From Cryptomeria japonica (taxonomy: Eukaryota > Streptophyta > Pinopsida > Cupressales > Cupressaceae), in NCBI RefSeq assembly GCF_030272615.1, contig NC_081411.1, positions 180,568,977 through 180,632,976 of the forward strand: a stretch of 64,000 bases of DNA, in the 5' to 3' direction. Under the pieces are notes generated by a model that was not told where the DNA came from, did not search any database, and saw nothing but the letters and a program-made list of their open reading frames with translations. The position numbers were made by a program, and so were the translations under genes. Every line of letters begins with the position of its first letter. The first letter of the stretch is position 1. This document shows, one piece after another, positions 34,506-45,980 of the stretch.

Positions 34506-36255
34506 ATGGGGAGTAGTAGTCGTCAGAAGTCTAAACGCAAAAGAAAGCTTTCAAATGACCAAATTGAAGTGTATAGAGAAGGTCATAGGAGGAGAAGACA
34601 AGGTATGTTGAATATTTCTAATGTTACTTCAAGTGAAGAGGAAATTGAATTTGAAAATGTTGAACAAGTTATTGAAAATGAAAATGTAGATTTTGAAAGT
34701 GAAAATGTTGAACATGTTGAAAGTGATAATGAAAATGCTCAACACGATGTGAGAATGAAAAGTGAAAATTTGGGAGTTGACAATGAAGGTGTCCATAATT
34801 TTGGTGTAAATATGAATTTTTTTGACATTGGAGGTGAAAATGTAGACAATTTTGACATAGGAGGTGAACATGTGGAAAATTTTGACATTGGAGGTGAAAA
34901 TGTGGAAAACTTTGACATTGAAGGTGGAATTGCTCAACCAAGTGAACAATATGTAACAAATAATTACTTCAGAAATGAAGACCCTCTCATGGATGAAAGA
35001 CAAATTCCAAATCCAAGACCTTCAAGAACCCCAAAATGGTTACTTAAAATTGATTAAAACATTATTGCAAATCTTGAAGGCAAGAGGTTAACAAGAACCG
35101 TTCAATTGTGGGCTACACAAATTTTCAACCAAAATTTTAGCAATAAGACATTGACCGAGCAATGCCAACTTTTTGTTCAATTGCTAAAGATGATAAAGAT
35201 GAGAACATTTTTAAACAAATTGATGAACAAGAAGATGGAGTGAAATTCTATTATTGCCAAAAATCTATTTGATGCTCTCAATTCTATTGGAAATAATACC
35301 AAGGAAAGATATAAGAGAGATGCTCGAAGAGTGATTACAACCTCCTTAGTAAGCCATAAATTGAGGAAGGCTCGCCAAATGAGACAAACTTGTGTTGATT
35401 TTAACATAAACCATAAAACTTTGGATAGAGCACTTACATGAAGACAAAGACTTGACGATCCACTTCAACATGATACATGCTATTTTGGTGGGAGGCTTCC
35501 ACGTGTTGATAGAAAGTTGACTGACAATTTGAAGGAGGAGATTCAACAATTTTGGCACTCTAATTCTAGAGTGTCACCCAATGTAAAGGATGTTTTGAAA
35601 TTAAGAATCGACAACCAAGACCACACACCACATCCCAAGAATTTCTTGGAATCAAGCCAAACAATGTTGTACAATTTTTTTTGTGAAGTACATCCAACTT
35701 TGCAAATATCACAAAGGGCCTTTGAATCTTTGAAGCCATTTTATTGTGTACCCTTAAGATTTTTAATACTTGTTGTTGCAAGTACCATGTGCAGTTTTCA
35801 ATTTACCATGAACATTTATGCCATATTCATTCTACGATGCATACTAATGAGATATTGTAGGAGTGTGGTGCAATTCTATTTCCGAGATCATCAAGATACT
35901 TGCAAGATCTATTTTTACTCCCTAAAGATGATGGTTGCTATTTCTATAGAAATGATTGTTTGAATGAGAAGTACTCACAATGTGGTGAGTTATCAAAGTT
36001 TATTTCATGTTTTCATGAGGGCAGCGAACACGAGTTTGAAAATAATTATGTTGAGAAAAAATGATATGAGATAGTGAAATATACTTTGAAGAGTGGAGGT
36101 GAAGGTTCTAGATACGAATTAGTCTCAAGAGAAGTGAGTGTTGCTGATTTTATTTTGGATTTTAACAAAAATATTTTCTACAAGTATGCAAGGCACACCC
36201 ATAGGTCTCAGTGGTTGGATCAATAGTTCAGGATGTGTAAGAACTCTTTCCCTTG
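34506..36255 (+). pseudogene. transposase-like gene of the TIR element (CCC-x-YH type), decayed and truncated
   Basis: The ATG at 34506 opens 183 codons. It has a basic N-terminus (RQKSKRKRKL, RRRRQG), an acidic E/N-rich middle and three to four NFDIGGENVE repeats. After a TAA at 35055 (CAA to TAA would explain it) the frame goes on with LEGKRLTRTVQLWATQIF. Later pieces read YKRDARRVITTSLVSHKLRK, KEEIQQFWHSNSRVSPNVKD, LKLRIDNQDHTPHPKNFL and RAFESLKPFYCVPLR. A shifted frame then gives NTCCCKYHVQF, ILFPRSSRYLQDLF and FHEGSEHEFENNYVE. From memory this resembles uncharacterised transposase-like proteins of plants with an FWxxNTR...LKP...CCCxYH layout; catalytic residues are not identified. The gene stops at KNSFPLG, where the nested LTR element begins, so the catalytic half is probably lost. 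Confidence 0.55.
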
Positions 36256-39200
36256 GGGGCAGGTTTCATCCTTCATATCCTATTGCCCTTCATATCCTAT
36301 TGTCCCTCATGTCCAGTTTCCCTTTCCACCTTTGATCTTGACAAGGCTGAGGATCATCATGAGCATCATGCATCTTATTTGCAACTTTTAGTCTATCACA
36401 GCTTTTGGTATTTATCCATTTGCTTATTACAACCTTTCATCCATATTCCCTATCTTATTGCAGCTTTCTGCCACTATCCCTTCGCTTATCCCAACCTTTA
36501 GTCCATGTCCCTTATCCATTCTTGGTATTTCTTATCCTATCCATATCTTATCACTATCCATACACTCTTTTCCATTCCTCAATCTTGATTTGACATAAGG
36601 ATGCAAAATTTAAACATAGTTTCAAAAACCTCTTGACATGTCCCTCATGCCATGTCACTGCTTTACATTGTCATATCCAGTCTCTTGTCCCATCATGCAA
36701 TAACCCTTGAAAATTGCATCCATATTGTCTCCATGATAAAAGGCCTTTTTCTTCCCTCTATCCACCAACATTTCAAAAATCCTATTTATTCACCTGTCAT
36801 ATTCCTTTCCTTGCTAGACACTAGGGGCAAAATCATAAAAATCACATAATGTCTTGAAAAAATCCCTAAAAAATCAAATAATGTCCTAAAAAAATCCCTA
36901 AAAAAGTCAAATAAAGTCCTGAAAAATGAACAAAAAAATTGTAAAACCTCAAAAAACAACACAAAGATATCCCCTTTGTGCATAGACAGATCACTGAGCA
37001 TACCTCCAACGACACGCAATCACACATTGTGCTTTAATGAAATCACACATTCACAGATGAACTTTTCAATCAAACCAGGCATTCAAACAGATCAAAATTG
37101 TCATATCAATCAATCAACATCAATATCATTTGATCTTGTCACTACTATCATGGGTCTTATACAGGGTGTGGTATACTCAAAACCAGACTATGTCCTACCT
37201 TAGACGGGGTACCACATGTCTAGAAACCAGACAGCATGATCATCCTATCAACACTTTCAACTTTTGACAATGAAGATCAAGATGTTTGTTTGACTTGTTG
37301 GAATTGGCGAGTCTTATCATTTATTGGTTTATCTTCGATCATTTTCCTATGTTGCTCGATGAACTGAGTGATTTAGAGTGACCGAGATGGTTCATGGTCC
37401 CCTTTCTTTTTTATTGTGATTGCTGTTTGTGGAATGTTTGTTGCAAACTGGGGCAACTATATCATTGGGTGTCTATGATAAGTACGTTCACTTTATGAAT
37501 GTCGCACATACCTCGACTCTTGATGTATGCACTCTGGGATGCTTCACTCATTCCTTGTGTGCGATGTGTTTGTCTTTTGCAAAAGGGGTTGCGTTTCAGC
37601 TCTGGCCTTCAATGCCATGATGCTCTGCATCAGCTTTGCTACATTAAATAAAGGTTCTCACCTACTTATGTGCATTCATGAAAGCAAGTTTTTCTTCATC
37701 TCTACTTGTCCTCTGTCTAATTTCTGCTTACTAACATTTCTTTCGTCAGTCTTGGCAGTCCGTTTAATCCTATCATTTTCTATCATTCTTATCGATCAAT
37801 TGGCCTCTTTTCTGGATGTTTTCGGCCAATTCCTCAAGGGGGCATGCATATGTCATTGTTATTGTCTGGGGCATTTTCATTATTGTTCTTTGAAACAACA
37901 CTTAAAATCGCATTGTCTCAAAGAGGGGCAAAATGTAGACGTCTAAAAATGGTCAATGCTTGCGGAGTCATACTTTAGCATTTGCGCATTGCCTTATTTT
38001 AGGGTTTTTGCGTCGCATTAACATTTCTCCTATGTTTTGTACTTAATCTTTATCATTTGCGAACATTGAGTTCTTCTTCTGCATTCTTCATTCATCTCAC
38101 CTTCAAATTTGGTCTTGTCGACAACAATCTTCAGTCATGATTTTGGTCAATCTTATCCTGTCGCATCAATGTGCATTCTCATTTGTCATCATTTTGGACA
38201 TCGTCAATCCTAATTAGGGTTTTGTCCTCTTATCAATCTTGTCATTTTGTGATCGATTTGTCATCGATCATTGTCCTCTTATCAATCTTGTCATTTTGCG
38301 ATCGATTTGTCATTGATCGTTGTCCTCTTTTCAATCTTGTCATCTTGCGATCAATTTGTCATTGATCGAGGTCATTTTCAATCTTGTCATTTTGCAATCT
38401 ATTTTGTCATCAATCATCATCTTTCTCAATCATGTCAATTTGGATCAATTAGTCATTGTTCCTCCTCAATTGGCGCATTTATCAGTATGAATCATTTATC
38501 AATTCAAAATCATGATCGAATCGACATCAAATCAATCTTACATCAAGACCTAATTGTCATCCTTGCATTTCTAATTTATCTTCTAGGGTTTCATGATTTA
38601 TTCATTTAACCTTGTTTGTCATTAGGATAAATGATTTATTTGTTTATCCTAAGTCTTCTTGTCACAATTAAATGTTTATTTAATTGGCTAATTAATTCCT
38701 CCTATTTTTGTAAATTAATTAATGAATGAGATATTATTAATTAATTTACCTAATTTTCATCAATTTCCTAAATTTCCAAGTCATCATTTCTAACCTAATT
38801 TTCTAATTTCTCCTAAATTCCTAAATGACTATTTCTATTTCAAAATCTTGTCATAAATTCTTGCATAGCAATTTGTCATAAATTGTCATAAATTGTCATA
38901 AATCATCATAAATCCTTGCATAGCAATTTGTCATACACTTGTCATAATTTTTCTATTCCTGATTTGAATTTTCATTTGAATCACTTTCATGCTAATTTGA
39001 TCTTTTCTCCAATTTATCTATAAATTGGATGAATTTCTTCAATCAAGGTCCTGGATCCCTGGTCGAATCAATCACGCTTCGAGTATTCTTGTGCTACTTG
39101 TCAATCTTGCTTTCACATTAGGTTTATGCACTTGAAGGTGAGATCCACAAACAAAGCCATTTGAAGGAGAAAGAAGGACAATGGAGCCACATGAAGAAGA

Positions 39201-39361
39201 CATTCAAATCTGCATTTGGTTTGCTTAGTTTTCAATCTTGAATGTTTTGCTTTCATGTCTCTATTGAGTGTTTTTAGGATTGATCATTGCATTTGAGCTT
39301 TTGTGATTGAACTAGTCCAATTTGTTATTGCTTGTGATGATTTCCAGATTTCCTAGCTACA
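36256..39361 (+). mobile_element. 3' end of a Tat-type element (spacer, PPT, 3' LTR) nested in the TIR element
   Basis: The polypurine tract AAAGAGGGGCAAAA (37920-37933) precedes a 1428-bp LTR (37934-39361, TGTAGACGTC...CTACA). The 50 bp before it (TTCTTTGAAACAACAC, CGCATTGTCTC) match those before the 3' LTR of the full-length Tat. Upstream DNA (36256-37919) is spacer without gag, pol or PMD. Copies of the 31-bp minisatellite motif occur in reverse orientation at about 36836-36930. The left limit is where transposase coding sequence ends. Confidence 0.75.
37934..39361 (+). repeat. Tat-type 3' LTR, 1428 bp
   Basis: TG...CA ends. It contains many GATCGATTTGTCATCGATC-like palindromic direct repeats (about 38240-38450; TTGTCATTTTGCGATCGATT type). 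It is not followed by a PBS, so it is a 3' or solo LTR. It is unrelated to the 793-bp LTR except for the first bases. Confidence 0.8.
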
Positions 39362-39604
39362 GTGGGAACTTGGTTGCAAACATACATGATTAGAAAGAAT
39401 GGCATACCTACATTTGAAGACTATGAGAGACACAAAACCATTCTCGTGTATTCACACATTATTATAGCTACAAATGTCAAGTTGTTGAAGCATCAAGCAA
39501 AACCGAATACCAAAGACCTATGGATAGTGACTGCTGCTGATCATGAAGCAATACTGGATACTCTTAAGCAAAGAGATGGCCCTTCAGGCATACTTGAGCA
39601 GTAG
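39362..39604 (+). CDS. unrecognised 80-codon ORF
   Basis: It reads MGTWLQTYMIRKNGIPTFED and later KDLWIVTAADHEAILDTLKQ, ending ILEQ and a stop. Composition looks protein-like, with few stops over 240 bases, and it begins directly at the LTR end, so it may be a 3' piece of an older gene cut by the insertion. I do not recognise a domain and a chance frame cannot be excluded. Confidence 0.25.
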   Translation: MGTWLQTYMIRKNGIPTFEDYERHKTILVYSHIIIATNVKLLKHQAKPNTKDLWIVTAADHEAILDTLKQRDGPSGILEQ

Positions 39605-41008
39605 GTCTTTAATGGTGCCTTATTTTTTTTATCATGAATTTCATTTCAAACAATGATCATAAAACCTTAATGTTCAAGTTTGTTACATATATTAACGATG
39701 TGTTCAAAATGTAGGTCTATTGATGAACGTTTATTTTTGCAACATGGTTTTTGCATGCACATAGCGAGTACACTCGATATAATTTGAAGAGACGTATTTT
39801 TGTAACATGGCTTATTATCATGCATTTGATGAGCATTACAATTTTTGATAATAGACAACACTATTTGACAATTTTTGATGATATAATTATCGCAAAACCT
39901 TTATTCTCATGCAGGTCTTTTTTGATGATATACAACATTATCACATTATGATTTTTGCGTCAACATAGTGGGTTCACTCGATATAATTCAAAGGGAGGTA
40001 TTTTTATGGTATATAATCCCACCTTTTCATTTATTATCATGCATTTCAATTGAAGTGATTATCATAAATCCTTTATGTTCGTGCATGCATTTTATGTGTA
40101 GAATAAAAATTCTTAAAAATACACATTCATGCTAGATCATTCTCCATTGACTAGTTTACTCTTGGTGATGGTACATATTCCTTGGGGTTATCAATATTTA
40201 GCTACTTTTTAAGTTTTCTTTTCAATAACTACAAAAATTTACAGCCAAACACAACACCGTATGCTATATGTGCATTAATGAGATTAAATTTTGTGTGTAA
40301 ACACTAAGTCCCTCACTTTGTCAATGTGATTAAATTTTGTAAACTTTCACACACTATGTCAAGTAAATGTATTTCCATTTAGAAATGAAAATATCTACCA
40401 TCATCTTCAACCATGCGGAGAAATGCAGTGAGAGGTGGAGTGAGAAGGGATTTAATCAGCATGTGTCTTTCTTCAAAGTTATGCTTGTAGACTTTGCAAA
40501 GAAACTGGTAGTTTCATAATTATACAATCTTGTACATCTTAAAAATATTTTAGATGATCTATTTATAAATTGACAAAATAAATTGTATTAAGTGTTATAA
40601 TTTGTTTCTTTTAGCACATTTATACTGCATGAAAAGGTTGCTTATTTTGGTCTTCATTTATATGCAGGCATTGCTCTACGTAAGCTTTTCTCTTAGGACA
40701 TGAGGATGTCTAATGCAGATGAAGTGGGATGTTGTATTTGTATATGGATGTGAATTAATTTAACTTTGTTATGATGATATACGATGTCCATGAGCAAACT
40801 GGTTTAGTTATATTGATGATACAAAATGTATCTGTACATGAGTACATTGGTGTAGTTGTATTGATAATGATGAAAAATCATGTTTGCATATTTGTTCATC
40901 GATTTCACATGAAAGTGTAATGGTAATTATGTATATACAATAAATGTAAATATTGATGATCATTATGTGTCTACAGTGTAATGCTTGTTTATCTATATTT
41001 TTTCATTG
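39605..41008. other. AT-rich interior of the TIR element, no gene identified
   Basis: Two related blocks (about 39757-39815 and 39962-40010, both containing CACTCGATATAATT) show an old local duplication. A short plus-strand frame near 40380-40510 (IIFNHAEKCSERWSEKGFNQ) looks exon-like but is not recognised. Confidence 0.4.
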
Positions 41009-41610
41009 AATGAGTCTGACGTTTTTTTCATCTACTAAAAAAATGATTCCCTAATAAAACCGTAGGGAATCTTGAAAAACAAAGATAGGCTTTTGTAGGG
41101 ACCCCTCTCATGGCCCCTTAGGTTCAAAACAAATTATTCATAGGTGCCACAGATTCTGAGTTAGGACTCGTCAAAGTTTGACAATTTTTAGCACTTAGGG
41201 CACTCAAGGGACGACGTCGATAGGGTATGACCCTGAGTGTTTGACTAAGTGGGGGAGGCAAAATAGGAGCATGCATAGGGTAAGAATGCCTAACTAGAAA
41301 TTTTGGAATCGATGGTTCATGATCACAATGAGCAGAATGAGAAATTGGGCATGCGACAACATTTGATTGAATGAGACTGACAATTTTTTCGCCAATTGAA
41401 AAAATGCTGCCCTAATAAAATTGTAGGAAATATTGAAAAATTGAGATATGATTTTGTAGGGACCCCTCTCATGGCCTTGTAGGTTCAAACAAATTGTTTG
41501 CAGGTGCCACGGATTTTGAGTTAGGGCCCGTCAAAGTTTGACAATTTTTAGCTAACTTAAAAAATGTTGCCCTAATAAAACCATAGGGATTCTTCTTCTT
41601 CTTCTTCTTC
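41009..41610. repeat. direct repeat with 361-bp period
   Basis: The block AATGAGTCTGACGTTTTTTTC through GTTTGACAATTTTTAGC (41009-41194) recurs at 41370-41553 at about 88% identity by eye, and the first 40 bp start a third time near 41558. A (TTC)n run follows at about 41590. Confidence 0.8.
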
Positions 41611-42595
41611 AATTAATGATGAAGGTGCCTCCTCACCTCTAGCATGTGAGGACTCTCCAAAGCATCCTCCAGTCCCTGTCATACATCTATTGCATCATAC
41701 ATCTCATGCACCTCATAATCTGCAGTGTGCATAGGAGGATCAACATGCTGTCCAACAGGACCCAAGCATGGGTGCCCACACATGACACAATTACGGGGCA
41801 TAGAAATGTGTGGAAATGAGGAGGAATTTTCATCGCCACCAGATGCACCACTACCATCAAAAGAAGGCTGAGCTACTGCCCCAACCCGAGAAACCAAAAG
41901 GCTACTCAAAGAGTGAATAGCCGATATGGTCCATTATGTCACCTCATAGATGATATCTGGATGCTACACTGGAGGTGGGGGATCAATAGGAGGAGGGGGG
42001 AAATATGGGTCCTGGACTAATCTGACTGCCCCAGGTCTATTTTGGGGCATACCTAAACCCACACCCTAGAAAGTTTGGATGTCAAAGAAGCTCACATGTT
42101 TTCCTAAAAAAATAGCATACAATTTTTTGATGAAGTAGAAGGGGACATCAAGATTATTGTTGGGTGGTTTATCGAAAAACATCCACCAACGATCCCAAAT
42201 GTTTTTCACACTATCATCATTTGTGCACCATTTAATAGAAAGTTTTTCTTTTTGGGGGTCTACGGGTTGACCAGTGCGGGGATTCACAAACAATGCGATG
42301 ATATTGGCTTTGGATATCTCAAGATCCTTGATCTCCTTATAGGACAAGCCATCCACATATTGTTCCCTCATAGAATCTCACCACAAAAGAGTGACATTGT
42401 GCTCCTCAGTGATGGTTTCTATACTCTTTATGATGGATGTGAGGGGATCAAACATTGGGTTCAGGCGAGGGATCCTATGATAGACATTTGCAATCCCCTT
42501 CAATTGGTTCAAATTTTGTGCAATTAAATCTTGAATTGAGGGGGGTTTGGTTGTTGTGGTTGTGGTTGATAAATGTTTTCACTGTTATCCCCCAT
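41602..42595 (-). pseudogene. second gene of the TIR element, unknown function
   Basis: On the minus strand an ATG at 42595 starts MGDNSENIYQPQPQQPNPP, then a frame change leads to DLIAQNLNQLKGIANVY and PMFDPLTSIIKSIETITEEH. The longest piece contains YKEIKDLEISKANIIALFVN, WDRWWMFFDKPPNNNLDVPF and FYFIKKLYAIFLGKHVSFFD. A proline-rich stretch and MPRNCVMCGHPCLGPVGQHV (CX2CX3... cysteines) follow. Two or three stops or frameshifts break it. It converges on the transposase gene. No family is recognised. A gag-like or DNA-binding accessory protein is possible but unsupported. Confidence 0.45.
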
Positions 42596-42959
42596 TTTTA
42601 ATCTAATTGAATGTAAACAATTGAATTTAGTTAACAAATTTGAACAATTTTTTATTTGATTAAAAAAAACCTAGTTTTCATGAAAAAAACATATTTTGAA
42701 TGAAAAAATAAATAAACATTAAAAAAAATGTGAAAATGATGAAAAAAAATAAAAATCCTACCTTTTATTGGATTTTTTTGTAAATTTGGGTCACAAAACC
42801 GGATATCAAGTCCAACCAGATATCAGATTTGCTTGAATTCGCATAGCCAATGGGTAAAAAATAACCCACGGGCTATCACAATCCTCTTTTATTGTATCAG
42901 AGAAATTGGATATCCGAAAAAGTCGGATATCTGATTTTTTTAGTTAAATTATTTTAAAA

Positions 42960-43140
42960 TAACAATATATTATATCATATAATAATATATTATATAATAT
43001 ATTATTATATTATATAATATAATATTATATTATATATTATTATATTATATTATATTATATATAATATATAATATAATATAATATAATATAATAATATATT
43101 ATATATTATATACATATAATATATAATATATAATTTATTT
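42960..43140. repeat. AT-rich (TATAATA)n low-complexity tract
   Basis: About 180 bp of TATTATATTATATAATA-type sequence near the right end of the TIR element, able to form many hairpins. Confidence 0.85.
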
Positions 43141-43323
43141 TTTAATTTAAAATTACCTATATTATCAGATATCTGATTTGCCTAGGTGTTTACCATGCCA
43201 AGGTGTAATGACACATAGGCCAACCAAAAAGTCAACACAAATTTTTGCATTTTTAGGCGAGTGGAAAAGGCTATTTTTTTCATATCACCACTTTTTGGCC
43301 CCCCATGATCCTGCACTAACCCA

Positions 43324-44206
43324 CCAATCTCATCCAGTATCATTGACAACTTTCATTAAAAAATTTCAGAATAGTCTTGTTTGTTTCCTCATCTTGACCA
43401 TTGCTTTGGGGATAGTAGGGTGTCGCAAACCATTGTTGGATGTGAAATTGGTTGCAGAGTTCACTTCTTGATTTTTGAAGGGTCGTCCGTTGTCAGTTAT
43501 AATGCACATGGGAACTCCATATCTACAAAAGATATAATTCAAAATGAATTTAGCTATTTGCTTCCCTATTGTGAAGGTCATCAGGATTGCCTCAACCCAT
43601 TTTGTGAAGTACTCAGTAGCTGTGAGAATAAAATTATGTTTGTTGGAGGAGGTAGGGTTTATTTTCCCTGCAAGATCTAATCCCCATTGTGAAAATGGCC
43701 ATGGTGATGTTATTGGCTAAAGATCTTGAGCAGGCACATGAATCAGGTTTCCATGAATTTGGCATTTCTTGCATCTTTGGACATACTTGTAAGAGTCCTT
43801 TCAAATTGTAGGCCAATAATAACTTGTTCGTAACAGTGTTTTTGCTAGGGCTGGTCCGAAAGAATGTGCCTCACATATGCCATCATGAACTTCTTTCAAG
43901 GTAATTTGTGCCTCCTCAACATTGAGGCATCTGAGTAAGGTGCCATCTACAGTTTTTATGTACAAAGTATTTTCTTGATGATTGTCGGATGAGTGTTTTC
44001 TTTTGATTCCGTGAAAGATCAGGAGGTATATATTGATCATGTAGGTATGCATATATATCTTTGTACCATGGGGACTCAGGTCCTATTATCATACATATAT
44101 ATTCAGTGGATGGTATTTCATGACCTGGCATAATGAGTTGTTCCACTTGAAATGCAAAGTGAGTTCCATCATGTGGCATATTCAAGAGAGAGCCTATGGT
44201 TTCCAT
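43324..44206 (-). pseudogene. Tat-B integrase, N-terminal and core part
   Basis: Read from 44206 down, the pieces are GPESPWYKDIYAYL, TLLRCLNVEEAQITLKEVHD and SYYWPTI, then the zinc-domain HHCC region, WGLDLAGKI (first catalytic Asp), IITDNGRPFKNQ (second) and PYYPQSNGQ with an acidic pair after it (third). It ends with the codons for D-W at 43324, exactly at the TIR element. A TGA interrupts the last piece and there are at least two frameshifts. The remaining part lies at 30541-30973. Confidence 0.82.
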
Positions 44207-44224
44207 TGCATTGACTGCCTTGTT

Positions 44225-45980
44225 CTACATTCTTGGTATTTGTTCAAATGTTACATTGGTGAAGTGTTGTTTGTATTCTTCCACCAATTGTTTGTAGGGT
44301 GTTAGCTTATCATCTTTTGTACTATAATCATCATTGATTTGATTAATAATAAGTTGTGAGTCTCTGAAGACTTGAAGTTCCATGATTTTCCACTGTAGTG
44401 TAGTACAAAGTCCTACCACTAGGGCTTCATATTTAGCAATGTTATTGGTGCAAGGGAAGATGATCTTGAATGATTTGGGAATTGAATCTCCTTGAGGAGT
44501 TACGAATAGAATTCCTGCTCCTGCTCCATGATTTGTGTGAGACCCATGAAAGAATAGTTTCTAGTTTGTTTGTGCTAATAGTGTAAATACTAATTCATCT
44601 GGAAAATCTACCACCATTGGATGACTATCTTGTAGGGGTGCTTCTGCAAGTTGATCTGCTATGATTTGTCCTTTAATGGCTCTTCTGTCGACATATTCAA
44701 TGTCAAATTCACTAAGTATCATAACCCACTTGGCAAGCCTTCCAGTTAAAGCTACTTTGTTCATCAAGTATTTGAGTGGATCGAAGTGTGCGATGAGCTA
44801 GACTTTATGACTCAACATATAATGTCTCAGTTTTTGTGATGCAAAAACTACTGCAAGATGTGCTCTTTCTATTTGTGTGTAATTGAGTTCGTATCCAATG
44901 AGTGTTCTATTGATGTAATAGATATCTCTCTCTTTTCCTTGTTCATCATGTTGTGCTAGAAGAGAACCTAAGGAGGAATTTGTTGTAGCTATATATAGGA
45001 GTAATGGTTTCCCATGGATGGGTGGAACCAAGACTGGTGTGGACAAAAGATATTCTTTTAGTTTTTGGAATGCCTCTTGGCATTGTTGTGTCCATTTGAA
45101 TGTGACACCTTTCTCTAAAAGTTGTTGAAATGGCTGACACTTTTCTTCCAATTGGGAAATGAAATGCCTTATGGATTGTAATTTGCCTTGCAGACTTTTG
45201 AGTTGCTTGAGTGTAGTGGGTGACGACATGTCTAAAATAGCTTTTACATTTTCTGGATCTATTTCAATTCTATGATTGGATACAATGAATCCCAAGAGTT
45301 TTCCGGATGTTACTCTGAAAACACATATTTTTTGGATTGAGCCATACATTGTATTGCTCAAATCTATCAAAGATTTTAGCCAATATGTTTAGATGATCAT
45401 CTCTTGTGCTGGATTTTGCTAGAAAATTATCTACATAGTCTTCCATGATTGTGTGTATCATGTCATGGAATAAGGTGGTCATTGCCCTCTAATAAGTAGG
45501 GCTTGCATTTTTAAGGTCTAATGGCATCACATTCCAGCAATATGTTCCCCACTGACAAGTGAATGTTGTCTTAGTTTGGTCTTTTTGTGCAATTCTGATT
45601 TGATTATAATGAGAAAAACCGTCCATGAGTGATAGCATTTCATTTCCAACTGTTAAGTCCACTATCATGTCTATGTTAGGGAGTGGGAAATCATCCTTTG
45701 GGCAACCTTTGTTGAGATCTCTAAAGTCAGTGTAGATCCTGATACCTCCATTATGCTTGGATACTGGGACTAGATTTGAAATCCATCAGCATAGTCTATT
45801 GGCCTAATGAAACCCACATCTAACAATTTTTGTAGCTCAATTTTGACTAACAAAGCTATGTGAGGGTGCATCTTCCTCAGTTTCTGTTTATACAATTTTG
45901 CTTCTAGAATTAATGGCAAATGATGTAAGATGAGTTCAAGATCTAACCTTGGTATATCTTCATAAGACATGCAAAATTGA
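44225..45980 (-). pseudogene. Tat-B reverse transcriptase and RNases H
   Basis: The pieces read from right to left. HHLPLILEAKLYKQKLRKMH and GFIRPIDYADGFQI start RT. RAMTTLFHDMIH is followed by MEDYVDNFLAKS, in which the second catalytic Asp of YVDD has become Asn. Then come GKLLGFIVSNHRIEIDPENV and FKWTQQCQEAFQKLKEYLL. Next are the first RNase H (IYYINRTLIGYELNYTQIER) and the second, archaeal-type one (QVFRDSQLIINQIN; the usual GDSQ is RDSQ). Multiple frameshifts and stops make the gene inactive. Confidence 0.85.

Larger units (their letters stand above)
30974..43322. mobile_element. 12.3-kb TIR element inserted in the Tat-B integrase
   Basis: The ends form 30-bp imperfect inverted repeats: GGGTWWGTGCAGGRTCATGG then KGKGCCAAAA (25 of 30 positions match). 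They sit exactly between the Trp and His codons of the integrase motif, so one insertion explains both gene halves. Inside, left to right, are subterminal AT-rich DNA, GA tract, alternating 20-bp satellite, TC tract, a transposase-like pseudogene (34506-36255, plus), a nested Tat-type LTR fragment (36256-39361), an unknown ORF, a direct repeat, a convergent minus-strand ORF (about 41600-42595) and AT repeats. GGATATC palindromes recur near both ends. No clear target duplication was seen and I cannot assign a superfamily. Confidence 0.7.

Noticed and set aside
34629-35003. Minus-strand frames over the transposase N-terminus
   Set aside because: They mirror the E/N-rich repeats of the plus-strand ORF and have no independent support.
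37420-38609. Several hydrophobic plus-strand frames (for example 37527-37946 and 38271-38609)
   Set aside because: They lie in the Tat-type spacer and LTR. The latter is produced by GATCGATTTGTCAT repeats and has no domain.
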